Assembly: GCA_964034945.1 (NCBI GenBank) | Contig: OZ035961.1 | Coordinates: 778,501 to 842,500, forward strand | Direction of reading: 5' to 3' | Origin: Chrysopilus asiliformis | Lineage: Eukaryota; Arthropoda; Insecta; Diptera; Rhagionidae | DNA: 64,000 nt | Shown here: one piece after another, positions 36,346-48,767 of the stretch | Position numbering within the stretch: position 1 is the stretch's first letter | Layout: each line of letters opens with the position of its first letter | Notes under the pieces: model-generated | Databases searched by the model: none | What the model saw: only the letters and a program-made list of their open reading frames with translations | What the model was told of the DNA's origin: nothing | Made by a program: the position numbers and the translations under genes

Positions 36346-36655
36346 ATTTAGTATACCGTTTGTAATGCACACAAAACACGGACACAAAAATTAGCTACAT
36401 CAGTATGTTTAGTATGGCAAAAGATTTTGACGTCCGCCTGTCCGTCGGTCTGACTGTGAACACCATAACTTTCAAAAGGGTTCAGATAGAAACTTGGAAT
36501 TTATCGTAAATAGCAAGGCCAAATTCTTGAACGAGCAGAATCCGACCATTCCTCCCCCCTCACTAATACAAATGCGATTTTCTTTTTATAACAATTTTAT
36601 CGGTCCTCATCTAAAGTATTTGATGATTGGCCGCTGGCAATTATAGTATTTTTAA
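36346..36655 (+). mobile_element. family B element, copy 3
   Basis: It runs from GATTTAGTATACCGTTTGTA to GCCGCTGGCAATTATAG. A short GTCCGCCTGTCCGTCGGTC is the GTCY core. Homologous blocks are in inverse orientation to 30086-30581, and it is shorter than other copies. Confidence 0.7.
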
Positions 36656-38238
36656 AACGTATACAAAATACTTTAAGTCGATAACGACGGGTCCCCAATA
36701 TATTCTCTTACTACTCAATTTAAAAGTGTTTCACAAAAAAAAAAAAAAATTACTTTCCTTTAAAATGCCATTCAACTTGATTACAGTAAAATCAAATTCA
36801 AGTCGACTCGTTTTGAAAATCGTTGAAAGTTTGCACAATTTAGTGCTACGTGACATCCTTAAGAAAACAAACCAATTTCAAAAAACACTAAATAAAAATA
36901 TATATTTTTGGGTCCGTCTTTTAGTTCCGCATTCGATCGAGAGGAAAAAATGACCGAAAAAATATTGGATTAGGTCTTTGACTATCAAGTTTTTTTTTTG
37001 TCATATAAAAATGGAAATTCGAAAAATTTGTAAAAATGTGTACGAATGTGTATGTAATTCGTATATACCTTGATGAATACAGATTTTCCTTGTATTTTTT
37101 CACAATCCATTCGCAAATGACTCAAGCGGGCACTTTTAGCCAAATAGCCCCATCAGAACGTGACCAATCAAATATTTATTCGTCGAGGCTTATTTCATTT
37201 AAAAAAAATAGAAATAAAAACAGTCAAAAAATATGTATAAACACAAATGTGTGGAAAAGCTGGACGATGATGGTAACAAGAATCTACACCAAACGAGGAC
37301 ATTATTTGAAATATTTATGAATACTGAAATCAATGTATGTTCATATCCTTTTATAAAAACCCTAACTTAACACAGCCACACACATAAGCAATTTCCGAAT
37401 CATTTTGAAAGTCCTGTATGGCTCTCAGCTATTAAGGCCGTAATTTTCCTCTTTTATCGGTTTTTGATCTCGTAATGACACTTTTATGATAATCTCTCAA
37501 TGAATCGGCCACGGACGATAGCAAATTTTTTTTCCCTTTTATAAAAAAAACATGATAAAAAGGCACAAAAAATACAGAGAAATGCTGCTCTAAAACGTGG
37601 GGACGTATCTATATGATATTTTAAAGCATTGAAATTTATGTTCTATGATGAACTTCTCAAATAAAAAAACCCAACATGAACTATATTTTGACCCATCGCC
37701 GATTGTATGCAATAGAACCGATCAGATCCGAGACGATTCGATCTTGGTATACCATTAGCCTCCCCTTTTCCCATCTCTACCCGCACGTATGAATGTACTA
37801 GAATAAAATCATATTTCAGATATTGGGAAGAAAGTTATATCCCTCCTGGATCGAAAAAGGGATGCTATAGCACCCAACATTAAAAATTTCTAAAGCATAT
37901 TAATTCATTTTGTGACGACAGATGGCGACACGAAGCGCATGCAGGAAGTGTAATCGACCATGTAACATATTGGCGAGGTTGACCAAAATGTAATAACTAC
38001 ATACATCAAATGACATACTTTATACATAAGTGGATGGGTATATCCTTAGATATCTGCTATAAATGCTAGAAAAGAATTTACAGACGCTATTACTTGATAT
38101 AAAATATACTTTTTTTCCGTAACATGAGAGAAAAATGAATTCTATGATTTCATTTACTGGCCGAGTTATTTGTGCGAAAAAGAGAATTTTTAGGTTTTCA
38201 TGAAATGAACGCAGGTATTGTGATACCTGACTATATTA
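36656..38238. other. AT-rich noncoding tract
   Basis: No feature supported. Frames at 36627-36953 and 37036-37320 are low complexity and unrecognised. Confidence 0.35.
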
Positions 38239-38240
38239 CA

Positions 38241-38935
38241 GTGGAGCTTGATTATAATGACCAGTGCCCTTACCAGGGAACTCGAATCGAAAATGAAATG
38301 CACGGAAATGTTTGAATCGGTATCAGCTAACTCGAATTCGATCAAATATTTGTCATTCATTTTCGGAAATTGGCTCGAACACTTTTCAGTCGCCGGAAAT
38401 GAAAGTGGAAAAAAAAATTTAAGTAATTTCAATGTTTTTTTATGTAAGAATTTTATTTCTTGCAAAACATATTTAAATTCCTTGGAAAATCTATTAAAAA
38501 TAAGGAAAAGTTGCTTCTAACATATAATATTTAGTTAATTACGATTTTAAACGAAGTCCATTCCGTATGAATTTTCTTACAATTCTTGGGTTGAAATCGC
38601 CGTCATCACTTTCGTCACTTTTTTCTGGCACTTATTTCACATTCACTTTTATCCGGTTCTTATTTCAATTTTTTTAAACTGCCGGAATTAATTTCACCAA
38701 GAAGAAAACGCAAAAACTAACAGCAAATTATTTACAACTATTCAATAATGACACTAAATATAACCACGAAATTTCCAAGTTACCAGCAAGTTTCTCGTTT
38801 TTGATTAATTTATGGCAGTACAGTTTACTCGAAACGAAAGTTTTACGTGATACCAATGCAATTCGTTTTCGAGTACGGCGTTCGAGTCGATTTGATTTTC
38901 GATTCGAGATACATGATAAAGCCCCTGAGCAGCTT
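38241..38935. mobile_element. possible degenerate pogo-like element
   Basis: The left end is CAGTGGAGCTTGATTATAAT. A related inverted block (TTTGATTTTCGATTCGAG) lies at the right end near 38895, and its inverse (CTCGAATCGAAAATGAAA) at 38281. The motif ACTCGAA recurs. The right terminus is not sharp. Open frames inside (38190-38520 on both strands) are not recognised. Confidence 0.4.
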
Positions 38936-41900
38936 TTGTGTAGACTATCGATTTTAAGCCGCTAAAAAAGAAAGTTTATCGGAAAAAATCCATTTTTATA
39001 AATATTTGTTCTGCTCCTTTTGAAAAATCACAATTTTTTTTGAAGCAAAACATGTTTTAAAAAATGTGCCGCAGAAGAAACAAATTTCGAAATTGCACAG
39101 TTTTTGCCACAATTTTTCCTGAGGAAAAAATTTTCCAAGAATTCGATAAACCCTAGAAATATGGCAACATTATTCGAGTAATTCTTTTAATTGTGGTAAA
39201 ACCAACATTTATGTCAATCGTAGCATTGGCGGTTGACGTATGTCGTGACGAAATTTATTAACCGCTAACGTCACGGTTGACATATGCTGCATAGATAGTC
39301 TTCATGATTTCCTTTTCAAATTTACTTTCAGTGACAATTCTTTTGCTTATAATGGTAACGAAATAGGAGAAAAGGGACAAATCAACGTACAAACAAACAA
39401 ACGAACATCTAAATTGGCATTTTTTTTTTTAATTTTAAAACTGCATTCAAATATGTTGCAAAAATGAAAGAATGGGTTATTCTTTAGGCATGCAAATGAC
39501 GTCGTTCTATTTTATAGCAATTTCCACACCTTCGGAAAATTTTGCGCAAGTAAAATAAAAAGCAAATATTTTTCGTATTAAAAAAACCATATCTGTTCCA
39601 AAATAGCAAAAGGCCAAAGATGTATTTCAGACTTTGACATCCTTGAAAAAAAATATTTCTCTTATATTTTTCATCATATTAATAAAATAGTTTTGTGTTA
39701 TATTTTCGAAAGCATAATAGAAACACACCGCAATTTTATCCCGAACATCGCAGCCCCCTAATAAAAAAGCTGAATGAAAAGCACCTGAAAATATTTATTC
39801 TCCGTCACGAATTCTAGTGTCCTTCAAAAAACAACTTGAAATAAACAACAACAGGATAATAATAGCGACCAGACAAAGATTTGGAGGATTTGGTTGTCAT
39901 TTCTAGTTTATGATTAAAAACGACACATCTCCATTGTACAATAGTTGCAAGAAAGAAAAGGATTTTGCTTTCCTTTTTTCTTCGTCTTAATTCAATTTAG
40001 ATTTTTGATCCCGTACTTGAGTATGTCTGTTGGCTCAACGAATTCTCGTGTTCAAATTTTTGTTAAAGGACTTGAAACCAACTGAATTTTTTCAACAAAA
40101 AATTGTGAGTTTCTCTCTCAAGTACATTTATAGTATAGACAGACACAATCAAGAGATTTTTCTGTACTCAAGTGGGATAATATTTTCATTGCAAGTTTAT
40201 TATAATCGCTCCAAAGGATTTGTTTAATGCTGTATGAATTCGCGTAAATAATTTCCATCAAGAAGCAGCGAATGATTTCCAACTCTAGCAACAAAAAAAA
40301 AATATTTTAGTTCAGCAAAAAAGTTGTATGCAGTATTTTTTTTCAAGCTCAGGTGAATTATTTTTTTTTTGTTTTAAATAAAAGCTCAACCAGAGAAAAA
40401 TTGAATTACAGAAATAAAAAAAATCATTCAGAATTTTAATCTTTAGTACGGTTAGTTTTTTGTTTTATTCTCTCGAAATAAAATTAATTTTGTTATTCAC
40501 TGATCCACTGTTCGAATACACAACTTACGATAGTTTCTTTTTTTTCTGAAACACTTGAAAAACACTCGAAATTTTTTGTCAGTGACACTTAAAACTGCCT
40601 TTAAAAAATGATATTGCCCTTTGGATTTTCGATCTTCTTAAATTTATACAAAAATTATGGGGTTTTTGAAAGCATGAACACGAAATATCACCTTTAATGT
40701 AATTTTTTAAAAAATCTATGTAAAAAAAAACTCAAACATCACGTACAAAACGAGCAAAAATGACCAACTGCGATGACTTTGACAGTTTCACCCTCTCATA
40801 CAAAAAGTACATTATTATATTTTACAAATCGATCTTTATACTATTATTCAGAGAAAACACGACAATGCCGACAACTTTTCGTTGTTCTTATGTTTTACTC
40901 TATCTTTCGATTAAACCCTTTTGCAGGGCCATCACTTAGGATAACAAATGACTTGTCAAAGAGTGGAAATTTTCCTTTCTTAATCTTCAAATAACTTGAT
41001 AGGGGTGAATTGAACTTAAAGTAGAAAACGTAGATATTCAACATTGTTTCAGAAAGTTTTCGATGACAGTGTATGATGACTTATTTTTCATTTTTAACTC
41101 AATTTAAATTTGGAACGGAAAATGTACAAAAAATCATTTCTTAAAAAAACATAATTTATTAGTGGTAGTGGTTTTTATATGAAAAAGCGGATGATTCGAT
41201 AATTTGAAAATAATGGCATTTTTTATTAAAGTATTAAAATTTAATGAAAAGTAAAAAATATCATCGTTAAAATAATATTATCCGCTTGTTACATTTTGGT
41301 GACATCGCGGCACGTGGGCGGAACTATGTTGGTTTTTCATCTCGCATTCATTCTTACCGCTTTGCAATCGTGTGCGGTATATTCTCATAGACTCTATTTT
41401 TCAGGTCAATGCAGGAGAACAAATCCACATGAAAGAATTAACCAAAGTCTCATTTGCTCTTCCCTCCCCTATAAATCTACTACATTTTTTTATAGACAAC
41501 TATGAACTTATTTAAAGTTCCCCATTTGCTGATCTATGGCGGATTAATCGACCAATTACACATAATTTCACTTAAACAGGACCTCTAACTGCGTTGAATT
41601 TGAAATCAACCTTCTTGAACTGAACTTTAATGAGCCACCACCGAGAAAGTCAATCAACCCCATAACGACATGGTGCTATATTGCAACGCTACTGTAATAC
41701 ATAAAGTGAAGCACTTAACTCCTTATTGTTAGCTACGCAAATTTTCTTTGATTTCTAATTGAGGTTGTTCCCAATAACACACGACACCCGGGGCGTATCC
41801 TCTCAGATGGTGGTCAAAGGATGTTCATCTCAATATATTTCTACTATGAAAGGATAACATGGACCCTTCTGGGCTTATGTATCTCCTTATGTATGAGCCT

Positions 41901-42959
41901 TCATATCCTTTGGGTAATATTATTGTTAACGAAACTCATGTCATCGCCTCGATGGTATGGCCATCCTTCACTATTAGTTCAATGAGTACTCATTCCCCAT
42001 CCAGTGTCCATCGTTTCCATATGTGACTTAATTTGATATTCGCAATAATGTTTTACTACAATATGACATGGTGTTGTAATATTTGATCCTAGGATGTTGT
42101 CAAACCGTCGATCGTTGTGTCGCAGAACTCATACGATCCGGTAGTGTCCATTTTAAGGACGAATTTAGAATGTGTAGCTATTACTGTACTCACCCCAGCT
42201 ACCGTATCGAATGGCATCTCATTCTAAGTGCTGAAGTTGCTTGTCGTAAAATCGTTTAGGGCTCGTTAAAGGCACACACTGTCTGCGGTTGATGCAATAA
42301 ATTTTCACAGTTCCCCCTATCGATTTTCCATATCATTGTTCATTGTCTTTACGGGTTATGATATTATCAACCCAGCATATGTAGTAAAAGTGCCTTCGAA
42401 ACTTTGACATGCCAACATTTATGATTAAATCCAGTCATAAGAAATGTCGACTGATTACTAGTTCTAGTCTCCAAAATAATACCATCAATAAATCTCTCAT
42501 CACATGGATAAGAAATCCCCTTCAGTAGCACTAAAAAATATTATCCTGTGAATTGGAGCATTAAATTCTTTTAATTGCTGATTGTTTTATTTTTGATTAG
42601 GCGCATATATGTTTTATCATAAAAGTTATTACGATATTTGTAAAGCGTGACAACTTCTAGGATGACAAATTAAATTTTTCGTAAAACAACTTCATTGTTT
42701 TTTTTACACAAAAAATATATGCAAGATTGAGTTAACCATTTAAGACATAATGATAAGAATACTTGCCACCTATATATTGTCACATTTTCAAGGAGTATTT
42801 CTTATTTGAGAGATTTTTGTCGAGTTTTTGCATTTTTTAGCTTCTTAAATTATATGGGAACATACATGAACGGTTGAAATGTGTTTTGTATAAGTTGTCC
42901 ATTTATTATGTGAAAAATACACATTTTTACAGGCAAAAAATCATTTTCCACAAATCAGT
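38936..42959. other. noncoding tract; GC-richer, ORF-poor block 41520-42480
   Basis: No gene supported. The block 41520-42480 has more balanced composition than its surroundings yet no frame of 60 codons, which would fit regulatory or decayed DNA. Confidence 0.35.
41326..41505 (+). CDS. possible signal-peptide exon, unsupported otherwise
   Basis: An ATG at 41326 opens MLVFHLAFILTALQSCAVYS, a good secretory signal shape (short N-region, hydrophobic core, small residues near a cleavage site). A possible donor (TTTTTCAG then GTCAAT at 41403) would end the exon in phase 1; otherwise the frame stops at 41505. It is on the strand opposite to the beat exons and no partner exon was found. Chance is a real possibility. 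Confidence 0.2.
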   Translation: MLVFHLAFILTALQSCAVYSHRLYFSGQCRRTNPHERINQSLICSSLPYKSTTFFYRQL

Positions 42960-43021
42960 TTTTGCGGTCGCGGATTATGAATCAAGATTTGGGGGTTTTT
43001 GCGTTCGGTGATTATGAATTC

Positions 43022-43378
43022 GTTATCAGATTTTCGAAATTCAAGATGATGGGTCCAAGATTACGGAAGGAAAAATAAAAAATCGAAATAGCTTTCGTGA
43101 CAATGGGTATTGTGGGGTCTTTGGGGTCGCTTATTACCAATTTGAGACGACACACCAAAGTAATCCAAAGAGCAGTGGTTCAAATCCCACTCAGGGCAAA
43201 AAATAATTCGTTTTGAAAAATTTGGAATTTTTCTGCTCATGGACCTAAACACGGACCAGTTTTATTTTTGCCTCCCGCCGCCTGAATTATCGAGATTTTC
43301 GCCAAACTTATCCAGATTTTTCATTTTTGCGTCCGTCATCTTGAATCCGGCATCTTGAATTTCGAAAATTCTGATAAC
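43022..43378. repeat. fold-back repeat, 27-bp arms
   Basis: Arm 43022-43048 (GTTATCAGATTTTCGAAATT...) and arm 43351-43378 are reverse complements with one base indel, 302 bp apart. The spacer holds a pol III B-box-like GGTTCAAATCC at about 43178. This could be a decayed DNA element. Confidence 0.65.
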
Positions 43379-43449
43379 AGATTTGTCATCAGCACCTCAA
43401 GAAACCACCGTATGTAAATTGTTATGTGATTCGGACTTTTTGAAAACTA

Positions 43450-43640
43450 CGTGCTCAAAGGGTTAGGCAATCCAATTGGATTAATAAAAATTGATTTCAA
43501 CTGGATTTCAATGTATGAGAAAGTTATGTAAAGTCATATTCTGAACACTTGTTGTCTTAACAAATTTTTTGAAAAATTCGCAAGAAACTTTTGTATTTGT
43601 ATGCAGAGATGGGGAAAGGAGTGGTTCAATTTTTTCCATT
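43450..43640 (+). mobile_element. degenerate family B fragment
   Basis: Resembles the family B block around GATTTCAATGTATGAGAAAG and TTATGTAAAGTCATATTCTG, followed by GGGGAAAGGAGTGGTTCAAT. Ends are not defined. Confidence 0.4.
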
Positions 43641-45671
43641 TTCAAACATGCTATGCTAAATTTTAAATTTCTCTTTCACTGAGTCCTCCATCTTTTAAAT
43701 ACTTGTGTAAAATAAATTTAATGTGTAAAGCAATAATCTTACCACTAGATGAATTCAGCCATATTTTTCGCTATTCTATTAAAAAAAATTAATTTTTTCG
43801 CAATTAATATTTTGAAATGTTATACATTTCTACATAATTAATCTGACAAAATGCAATCAACCCAAAGTTCTCAACAGATTTTTTTTCTGGTCATAACCAG
43901 ATTACTTCTTAAACATCATTGCATTTTTATTCTTCAAACAGAAACTTGTACTAGTTTTGTTATTAGCAAAAATACACAAGCTTCACTAATTGTAAGTACT
44001 CTTTTTCATTAACCACTATTGAAAAGCAAAAAATAACCTTGTCCTATATTCCTTTAAAACTCTATTAAAAACAATTTTCTCGTACAGCTTAAAAAAGAGC
44101 GAAAATTAATTAAAAATCTCGACTACGCTACAATATCAAATGAAAAACGTTTTTCTTTTTTGTTCACAGGTCTCAAGTGTCTGGGGAGAGAGAGAATCTC
44201 TTTCACAAGTATTTATAATGAAGCATAAATGTTGTGAAAAATTTTCCACACCACAAATATCCTTGGAATACTGTTTTGTAAATCACTAAAAAATTAAATG
44301 AAATAAATGTAATTTACCTAACTGAGTTGAAAGTGCCTTTCAAGTCTCTAATATAAATGTTTTACCCGCAAGTAAATCGTTATGTGAATGGGCCTACAAT
44401 ACTTGTTTCTTCTCAACGGAAATATTAACCTTGCCTCGCAAGGATTATGAGGGGAAATTTCCTGCCTTGATATGTATAGCCATCTACCCTTAAATGAATG
44501 TAATCGTTGAGACGGGAAGCGAACGCGAAAAATTATTTTTAAATAAAAAACATTAAAATGTTAATATCTGACTGTAATGTGAACGGGAAAAGAAAAAGAA
44601 AAAACAGGTGAAGAGAGTATATGTTTTATAAAAGTACCTATGGATTTCCATAACATTTCTTTCCGCTAGCAAACGAATCGAGAACTCCATGAAGGAGTTA
44701 AAATGTGTTAAAAGAGGTTCTGAACGAAATTAAAAAAATACCAACAGTATAGGGTTGAAAAGTATGACAGCTATGTAAATTGTGGCAGCCATGCACAAAT
44801 TTAATTCTTTCACTTGTGTTAATTTCAGTGGTAATTGCGTTGACGTGCGATACTTGGCTTCTAGCTACCTGCCATATTCTCGCCTCATTGCTGACATCTC
44901 GGAATTCACACCCTTAGAGTTTTCGGAATACCTTTGGGGACGTACATTCTACACCCCATGTTATATTGGAGATCCAGGAATGAGAAAAGGATTGCCTAAA
45001 GGCAAGGAAATGTTAAAACGAGCATTTAAAACAGATATACGGGTGTTCATTCGAACGGAACAACAGTCAACCGTATACGATGGGTAGAAGAGTAGTAGAA
45101 CACTAAAACTGTGGGATGAATTTCAACAACATTACAGAATTACCCTGCCTTCCTTCAGACAGGAAAAACAGATGATGATGACGATATATCCATCTGATGT
45201 CGGCCGACTTGCTCTCCCCATGTCCTGATTTTAACTCGGATCCTTTTTTTTTTGTTTAGCTTCTCCACTTGATACTCGTATAACTCGGCAGTAGGTGAGG
45301 AAGTTAGCCTAAAGGCAGAGTTGTGTATGACATTCCATTTTCGTATAGTATATCCGAACATGGGTTGACACTTTTTCATGAAGTTCGTTGTAGTTCAAGG
45401 GTTAAAGATCAAGTTGACCCATTTCCGCATACAATTGAGGCGTATAAAATGTGGATTCATGTCACCGTACGAATAGAGGCAAACATTTTCTCTTACACGT
45501 ATAGCAAACATTCCATATCCATATATCTATTTTTTCATACGTGAGATCGTGTACTTTATTAGATTTCCAGTTTGATTTTAAATGCAAAATCCCCATTCAA
45601 TTCTCTGTAAATGCGTAATGTGTAATTCCATAAAAAAATTCGAAATTTCTGCTAAAACTCGTCATATTCGG
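43641..45671. other. noncoding tract with one unexplained open frame
   Basis: A plus frame with ATG near 44791 runs to 45087 (about 97 codons, containing EFTPLEFSEYLWGRTF and GMRKGLPKGKEMLKRAF). I do not recognise it, and no exon borders or matching neighbours are evident. The rest is AT-rich. Confidence 0.3.
44791..45087 (+). CDS. unrecognised open reading frame
   Basis: From ATG near 44791 the product would be about 98 aa, starting MHKFNSFTCVNFSGNC, with a mixed, protein-like composition and a basic middle (KGLPKGKEMLKRAF). There is no signal peptide, transmembrane segment or known motif. Local GC is moderately raised. It may be chance or an exon of an unknown gene; I cannot assign function. 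Confidence 0.2.
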   Translation: MHKFNSFTCVNFSGNCVDVRYLASSYLPYSRLIADISEFTPLEFSEYLWGRTFYTPCYIGDPGMRKGLPKGKEMLKRAFKTDIRVFIRTEQQSTVYDG

Positions 45672-46495
45672 GTAAAATTGAACGGACAAAATTTGACCAT
45701 TCCTCCCCTCCATCTTCAAAACGGTGAGTCACATTAAAAAGTTATGGAGATAAAATGTGTTTATAATAGGATTTTACATAACTCATCCATACATCAAAAT
45801 GCAGTCGGCCCACTCCTTTCTCCCTCTCCTATACAAATGGATTTTTTATACCCGTATGGTGAAACCAAAGGGTATACTGACTTTGCCTTACCGTTTGTAA
45901 CGCCAAGATCCCGTTATCACACACAAAAATGAATTACACCAGTGTGTTAAGAATGATGAAAATAATTAATTTCTGCATGTCCGTCTGTCCGTCCGTCCGT
46001 CTGTCCGTCCGTCCGTCTGTCCGTCCGTCCGTCTGTCCATCCGTCTGTCTGTCCGTCTGTGGCGCGGATTGCGGGCGCACGGATTGAGCTAGAGACTTGA
46101 AATTTTGCACAGATCCGTTTTTCGTAAAATGCGAGGCCAAGTTCATTAATGGGCAAAAATGGACTATTAGGGGGGGTACCCCCCATACGAACGAAAACGT
46201 TTTTTTTCTGAATATCTCAGAAACGGTGAATTTTATCAAAAAAGTCCAAGAACAAAAGTTATTTAGGATATTATTCTACATAAATCTCCCATACATCAAA
46301 ATCCGATTGGAATAAATTTTAAAAAATCTTTTTGGAAAATTTGACTACAAAGTGGAATTTTGATACAACTGTTCGCCGTTCACTTGCCAGATTGGCAATT
46401 ATAGCTTTTGTTATGTTTATGTTTTAAATAAACATTTTGTCTATTATCATATAGAGTATTTGACGATTGGCCTCCGGCAATTGTGGCTTTTCTTA
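45672..46495 (+). mobile_element. family B element, copy 4, interrupted by family A copy 3
   Basis: The left part (45672-45846, with CCATTCCTCCCCTCC, GGTGAGTCACAT and CTATACAAATGG) and the right part (46422-46495, AAATAAACATTTTGTCTATT and TATTTGACGATTGGCC) are consecutive in the intact copy at 30086-30581. The family A element has inserted at a T-run between them. Confidence 0.75.
45847..46421 (+). mobile_element. mini-me-like family A element, copy 3
   Basis: It runs from TATACCCGTATGGTGAAACC to GCTTTTGTTATGTTTATG. The GTCY array is at 45979-46060. Because it sits inside family B, its borders can be set within a few bases of the T-run. Open frames across the array are repeat artefacts. Confidence 0.85.
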
Positions 46496-48495
46496 TAATT
46501 AAATTGTAAAAATAATTTGTAAACTGGGTTAAATTTACAATATTTACCAGTGAGATGCCTCTCAACGTCAACATATAGATTGTTACATGAAATTTGTCGA
46601 AGTGAAATATAAATTTAATTCCATAATTCGTGTGTGAAATGCTTTTCGAAAGCAGTGCTTCTAATTCGTCTGATAACACACTTTCCCGCAATATTGGTGT
46701 AATTAAAATTGAAATAATGTAAACAAGTTGATTACGGAATTGATGTGGTTAACAAAGTTTATTCGAAATTATGGAAAATTATAAACTTGAAATTCTTGTA
46801 TTATAATATAGACAAGCAAACATTTAATTTAGTAACAATTTAACAGAATTCCCCACAAGACTAAACTACACCGCTAGTACACAATTCAAAACATATTTTA
46901 CAGTAATTTACCCCCAGAGGCATATCTACTCTTTCATATACTGTAGTCCTCAAACTGAACAGAATATCTGCAAATGAATATCAACTAGATTTGTTAATTT
47001 TTGAGGGTATAATCTGTTATACTTACATATTCTTACACCGTATGTAAATTTATCTATCGGTTGGTATATATCGACATATTATTGTGGCGAAAAAATATAC
47101 CTAAACTCCTTCGACATTCAGTAAATTCACTTTTCATAACGAAATATTCTTCATCCTCTTCATAAACTGCAGATAAGCATAGAAAATATCTTCAAAAGTA
47201 TAGAATTACAGTGAATTGAGACCATGACAAGGATTTACTTGTACCACATCCCAAAACTGCACACACTGATTTGAAAAGATCAACTCTTTAGAGCGGGGAA
47301 ATATCTTTAAAGCAAATTTGCTTTTCTATTATGTTATATACTTATATGGGTACGTACGTTCATCATATGGAATTGTACACAACTATGTTACGTTATTCAT
47401 GAACATAAAATGAGCACTTGAGGTGTATTTCTTGCTTAGTTACCAATATTATCACAGAGATATTTCTTTATATTGTACAAAATGAATGAGCAAACCACCC
47501 AACATACGACTACAACTGACTATGAATTATTCGTTGAAAATTTTTCTCTTATTACGTTCGAAAATGTCTTCTTATCAAAACTTCACTATAAATGTATTTG
47601 CATACCAAAAAAAAAAAATTAAATTTTCAACATAACACAGTGACGACATAATAAATTTTTATGAAAATATTCCAGGGAAACTATTCAAGGGAATTTTGTT
47701 ATTTAAGTTAGATTTCAAAACACATTATCCAAATTATTCGGTTAAATTTTACTTGAATTCAAAGTTTTTCAGTCAATTTTGTTAGCAAAAATGTTTCTCT
47801 AATCATATTATATCCAGATTTTCCGACTTTGAAAGTTTATCTTAAGAAATTATTCAACTTTGGTGTATAACATTTTGGAATCATCAAAATTTTAAAACAT
47901 AAATTTCAATGTATGTGTAGGAATCTCAAAACTTGTTAGTTGAAACTAGAATGGTGGCCCGTGTTTTGTACATGTTTTAGAAATACAGAAGTAATATCAA
48001 AACCGATAAAACAGTTTTATTCTTACAGGACGTCGTGATCGACGATCTCAAAAACCCCCCATTTGCTAGAAAGTGGAAAAAATTTTGTTGATATTATCCT
48101 CATAGGACCTTAACAAGTTTTTCCGAAGATAGGACCCAACCCAATCGCATTTGCTCCCCCAAAAACATTTTGGAAATATTAGAGATACTTATTAATAGGT
48201 GTGGAAATTTTAAGTGGTGACGCTTATTGTAGTTTGTACCCAAATTTGTAAAAATTTCGTTTTCAAAATTTGGTCGTTTGTCAAAAAATAAAAATGGCGA
48301 GTTTTTAGAATTTTGTACAAACCTTCGCAGGAAAAAAACGCGAGTCTTTAGAGTTTTGTGCAAAAAAAAATTCGTCGAAAACTCGAGGTTTTTCTTTTAG
48401 ATTAAAGTAGTAGATGGATGAAACTTTTTCAAATTTTTTCTTGTTTTTTCCGAAATTGTTAAGAAAATGACAATTTTACATTTTTCTTTTCACTG
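46496..48495. other. AT-rich noncoding tract
   Basis: No feature supported. Confidence 0.4.
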
Positions 48496-48767
48496 CACTC
48501 AGAAAAATGGAGGCTAACTCGACGACCTACATACGGCGTAATTGGCCTCGAGCAGGCGCGCGTTCGCCTGCATGTGGGCAAGTAAAACTGAGTTGACCTG
48601 TGGTCGGAGAAATTCTGAAATTAAGCCACCAGCAGGTGAAGTAGGGCATTGGGAGCTGTACGAGTTGACCTTAGATAGGTTAACTCTGACCGCTAACTGG
48701 CTTACAGACACCTCTGTAAGGTCAGAGTTAACCTGACAAAAAGTTGACCTGGACATTTTTCTGAGTG
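48496..48767 (-). mobile_element. 272-bp MITE, second copy of the 634-889 family
   Basis: CACTCAGAAAAATGG at the left and ATTTTTCTGAGTG at the right, inverted relative to 634-889. The flanking dinucleotide is TG on both sides rather than TA. Near its right end, 15-bp arms 48677-48691 and 48720-48734 (AGGTTAACTCTGACC and its complement) enclose an 8-bp stem (CTTACAGA/TCTGTAAG). Both strands are open across most of its length because of its GC content; these frames are not genes. Confidence 0.85.

Noticed and set aside
43150..43210. tRNA gene suggested by GGTTCAAATCC and the pairing bases around it
   Set aside because: No matching acceptor stem, D-arm or anticodon arm upstream; only the T-arm-like motif is present.
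48514..48756. 80-codon minus frame and its plus-strand counterpart
   Set aside because: Lies entirely within a non-autonomous MITE whose other copy does not keep the frame.
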